DNA from: Lachnospiraceae bacterium
Lineage (GTDB): Bacteria; Bacillota; Clostridia; Lachnospirales; Lachnospiraceae
Reading direction: 5' to 3'
NCBI GenBank assembly: GCA_017938145.1
Contig: JAGBCB010000013.1
Coordinates: forward strand, 80,005 to 144,004
DNA length: 64,000 nt
The position numbers and the translations under genes were made by a program. Each line of letters opens with the position of its first letter. The stretch's first letter is position 1. Below are positions 63,960-64,000 of the stretch, in pieces. The notes under the pieces are model-generated. The model saw nothing but the letters and a program-made list of their open reading frames with translations, did not search any database and had not been told where the DNA came from.

Positions 63960-64000
63960 TATAATTAGAGTATCAAAAACAGGTGGTGTGATTGCTATGA
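63960..64000 (+). other. Promoter and start of the next gene (cut by window)
   Basis: A perfect -10 TATAAT (63960-63965), a ribosome site AGGTGGTG (63981-63988) and an ATG at 63997 suggest that a plus-strand gene begins here. Only one codon is inside the window, so its product is unknown. Confidence 0.4.

Overview
The window reads as a chromosomal segment of a Gram-positive, low-to-mid G+C Clostridia, most probably a gut Lachnospiraceae. The pointers are the glgC/glgD pair next to spoVG, a DnaD plus DnaC-type helicase loader pair, a long clostridial-type PRPP synthetase, YhaN/YhaO-like nuclease genes, a cpsB/cpsC/cpsD tyrosine phosphatase-kinase module, and several surface enzymes with Thr/Pro-rich linkers. 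No rRNA, tRNA or CRISPR array was seen. Species cannot be named from the sequence alone.

Layout. 1-8.2 kb (minus strand): mfd (3' end cut by the window), pth, a membrane-anchored polysaccharide deacetylase, spoVG, glgD, glgC. 8.5-13.6 kb (plus): murC, a DnaA-box cluster, dnaD-like and dnaC-like replication genes, prs. 13.7-18.6 kb (minus): a class A penicillin-binding protein and a YhaN/YhaO-like ATPase-exonuclease pair. 18.8-22.4 kb: an HD-GYP protein, a small unknown gene, an autoregulated-looking HTH regulator and an Rpn-type nuclease.

About 22.7-36.2 kb is an AT-rich accessory island. It holds decayed remnants (sugar nucleotidyltransferase, IS66 transposase), an MqsA-like/Panacea regulator behind two palindromic operators, a GNAT acetyltransferase with a tiny upstream partner gene, an IS21-family element with a frameshifted istA, a damaged nonulosonic-acid operon, and an AAA-ATPase/TOPRIM-like defence pair. 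The operon contains a truncated aminotransferase, a truncated cytidylyltransferase-PseG fusion, an intact NeuB and an acetyltransferase. The acetyltransferase reading frame is broken exactly at a run of nine G, so it looks like a phase-variable glycan-modification gene caught in the OFF state.

36.3-53 kb is a surface-polysaccharide region: manC-fcl-gmd (GDP-mannose to GDP-fucose), an AraC regulator with the bifunctional fucose-salvage enzyme Fkp, a CapD/PglF-type dehydratase, a second ATPase with a broken partner, cpsB-cpsC-cpsD, a GH5 cellulase-like enzyme and a diguanylate cyclase. 53-64 kb holds a repeat array, degV, a MATE transporter, an AraC regulator, a cation/proton antiporter, a large beta-helix surface protein and a CotH-kinase lipoprotein.

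Two features recur across the window. Four hairpins downstream of unrelated genes have different stems but nearly the same 19-20 nt apical sequence (ACCCGCTCAGCGCTAACGGT type). Several short palindromes sit directly on recognisable promoters, suggesting local autoregulation of accessory genes.
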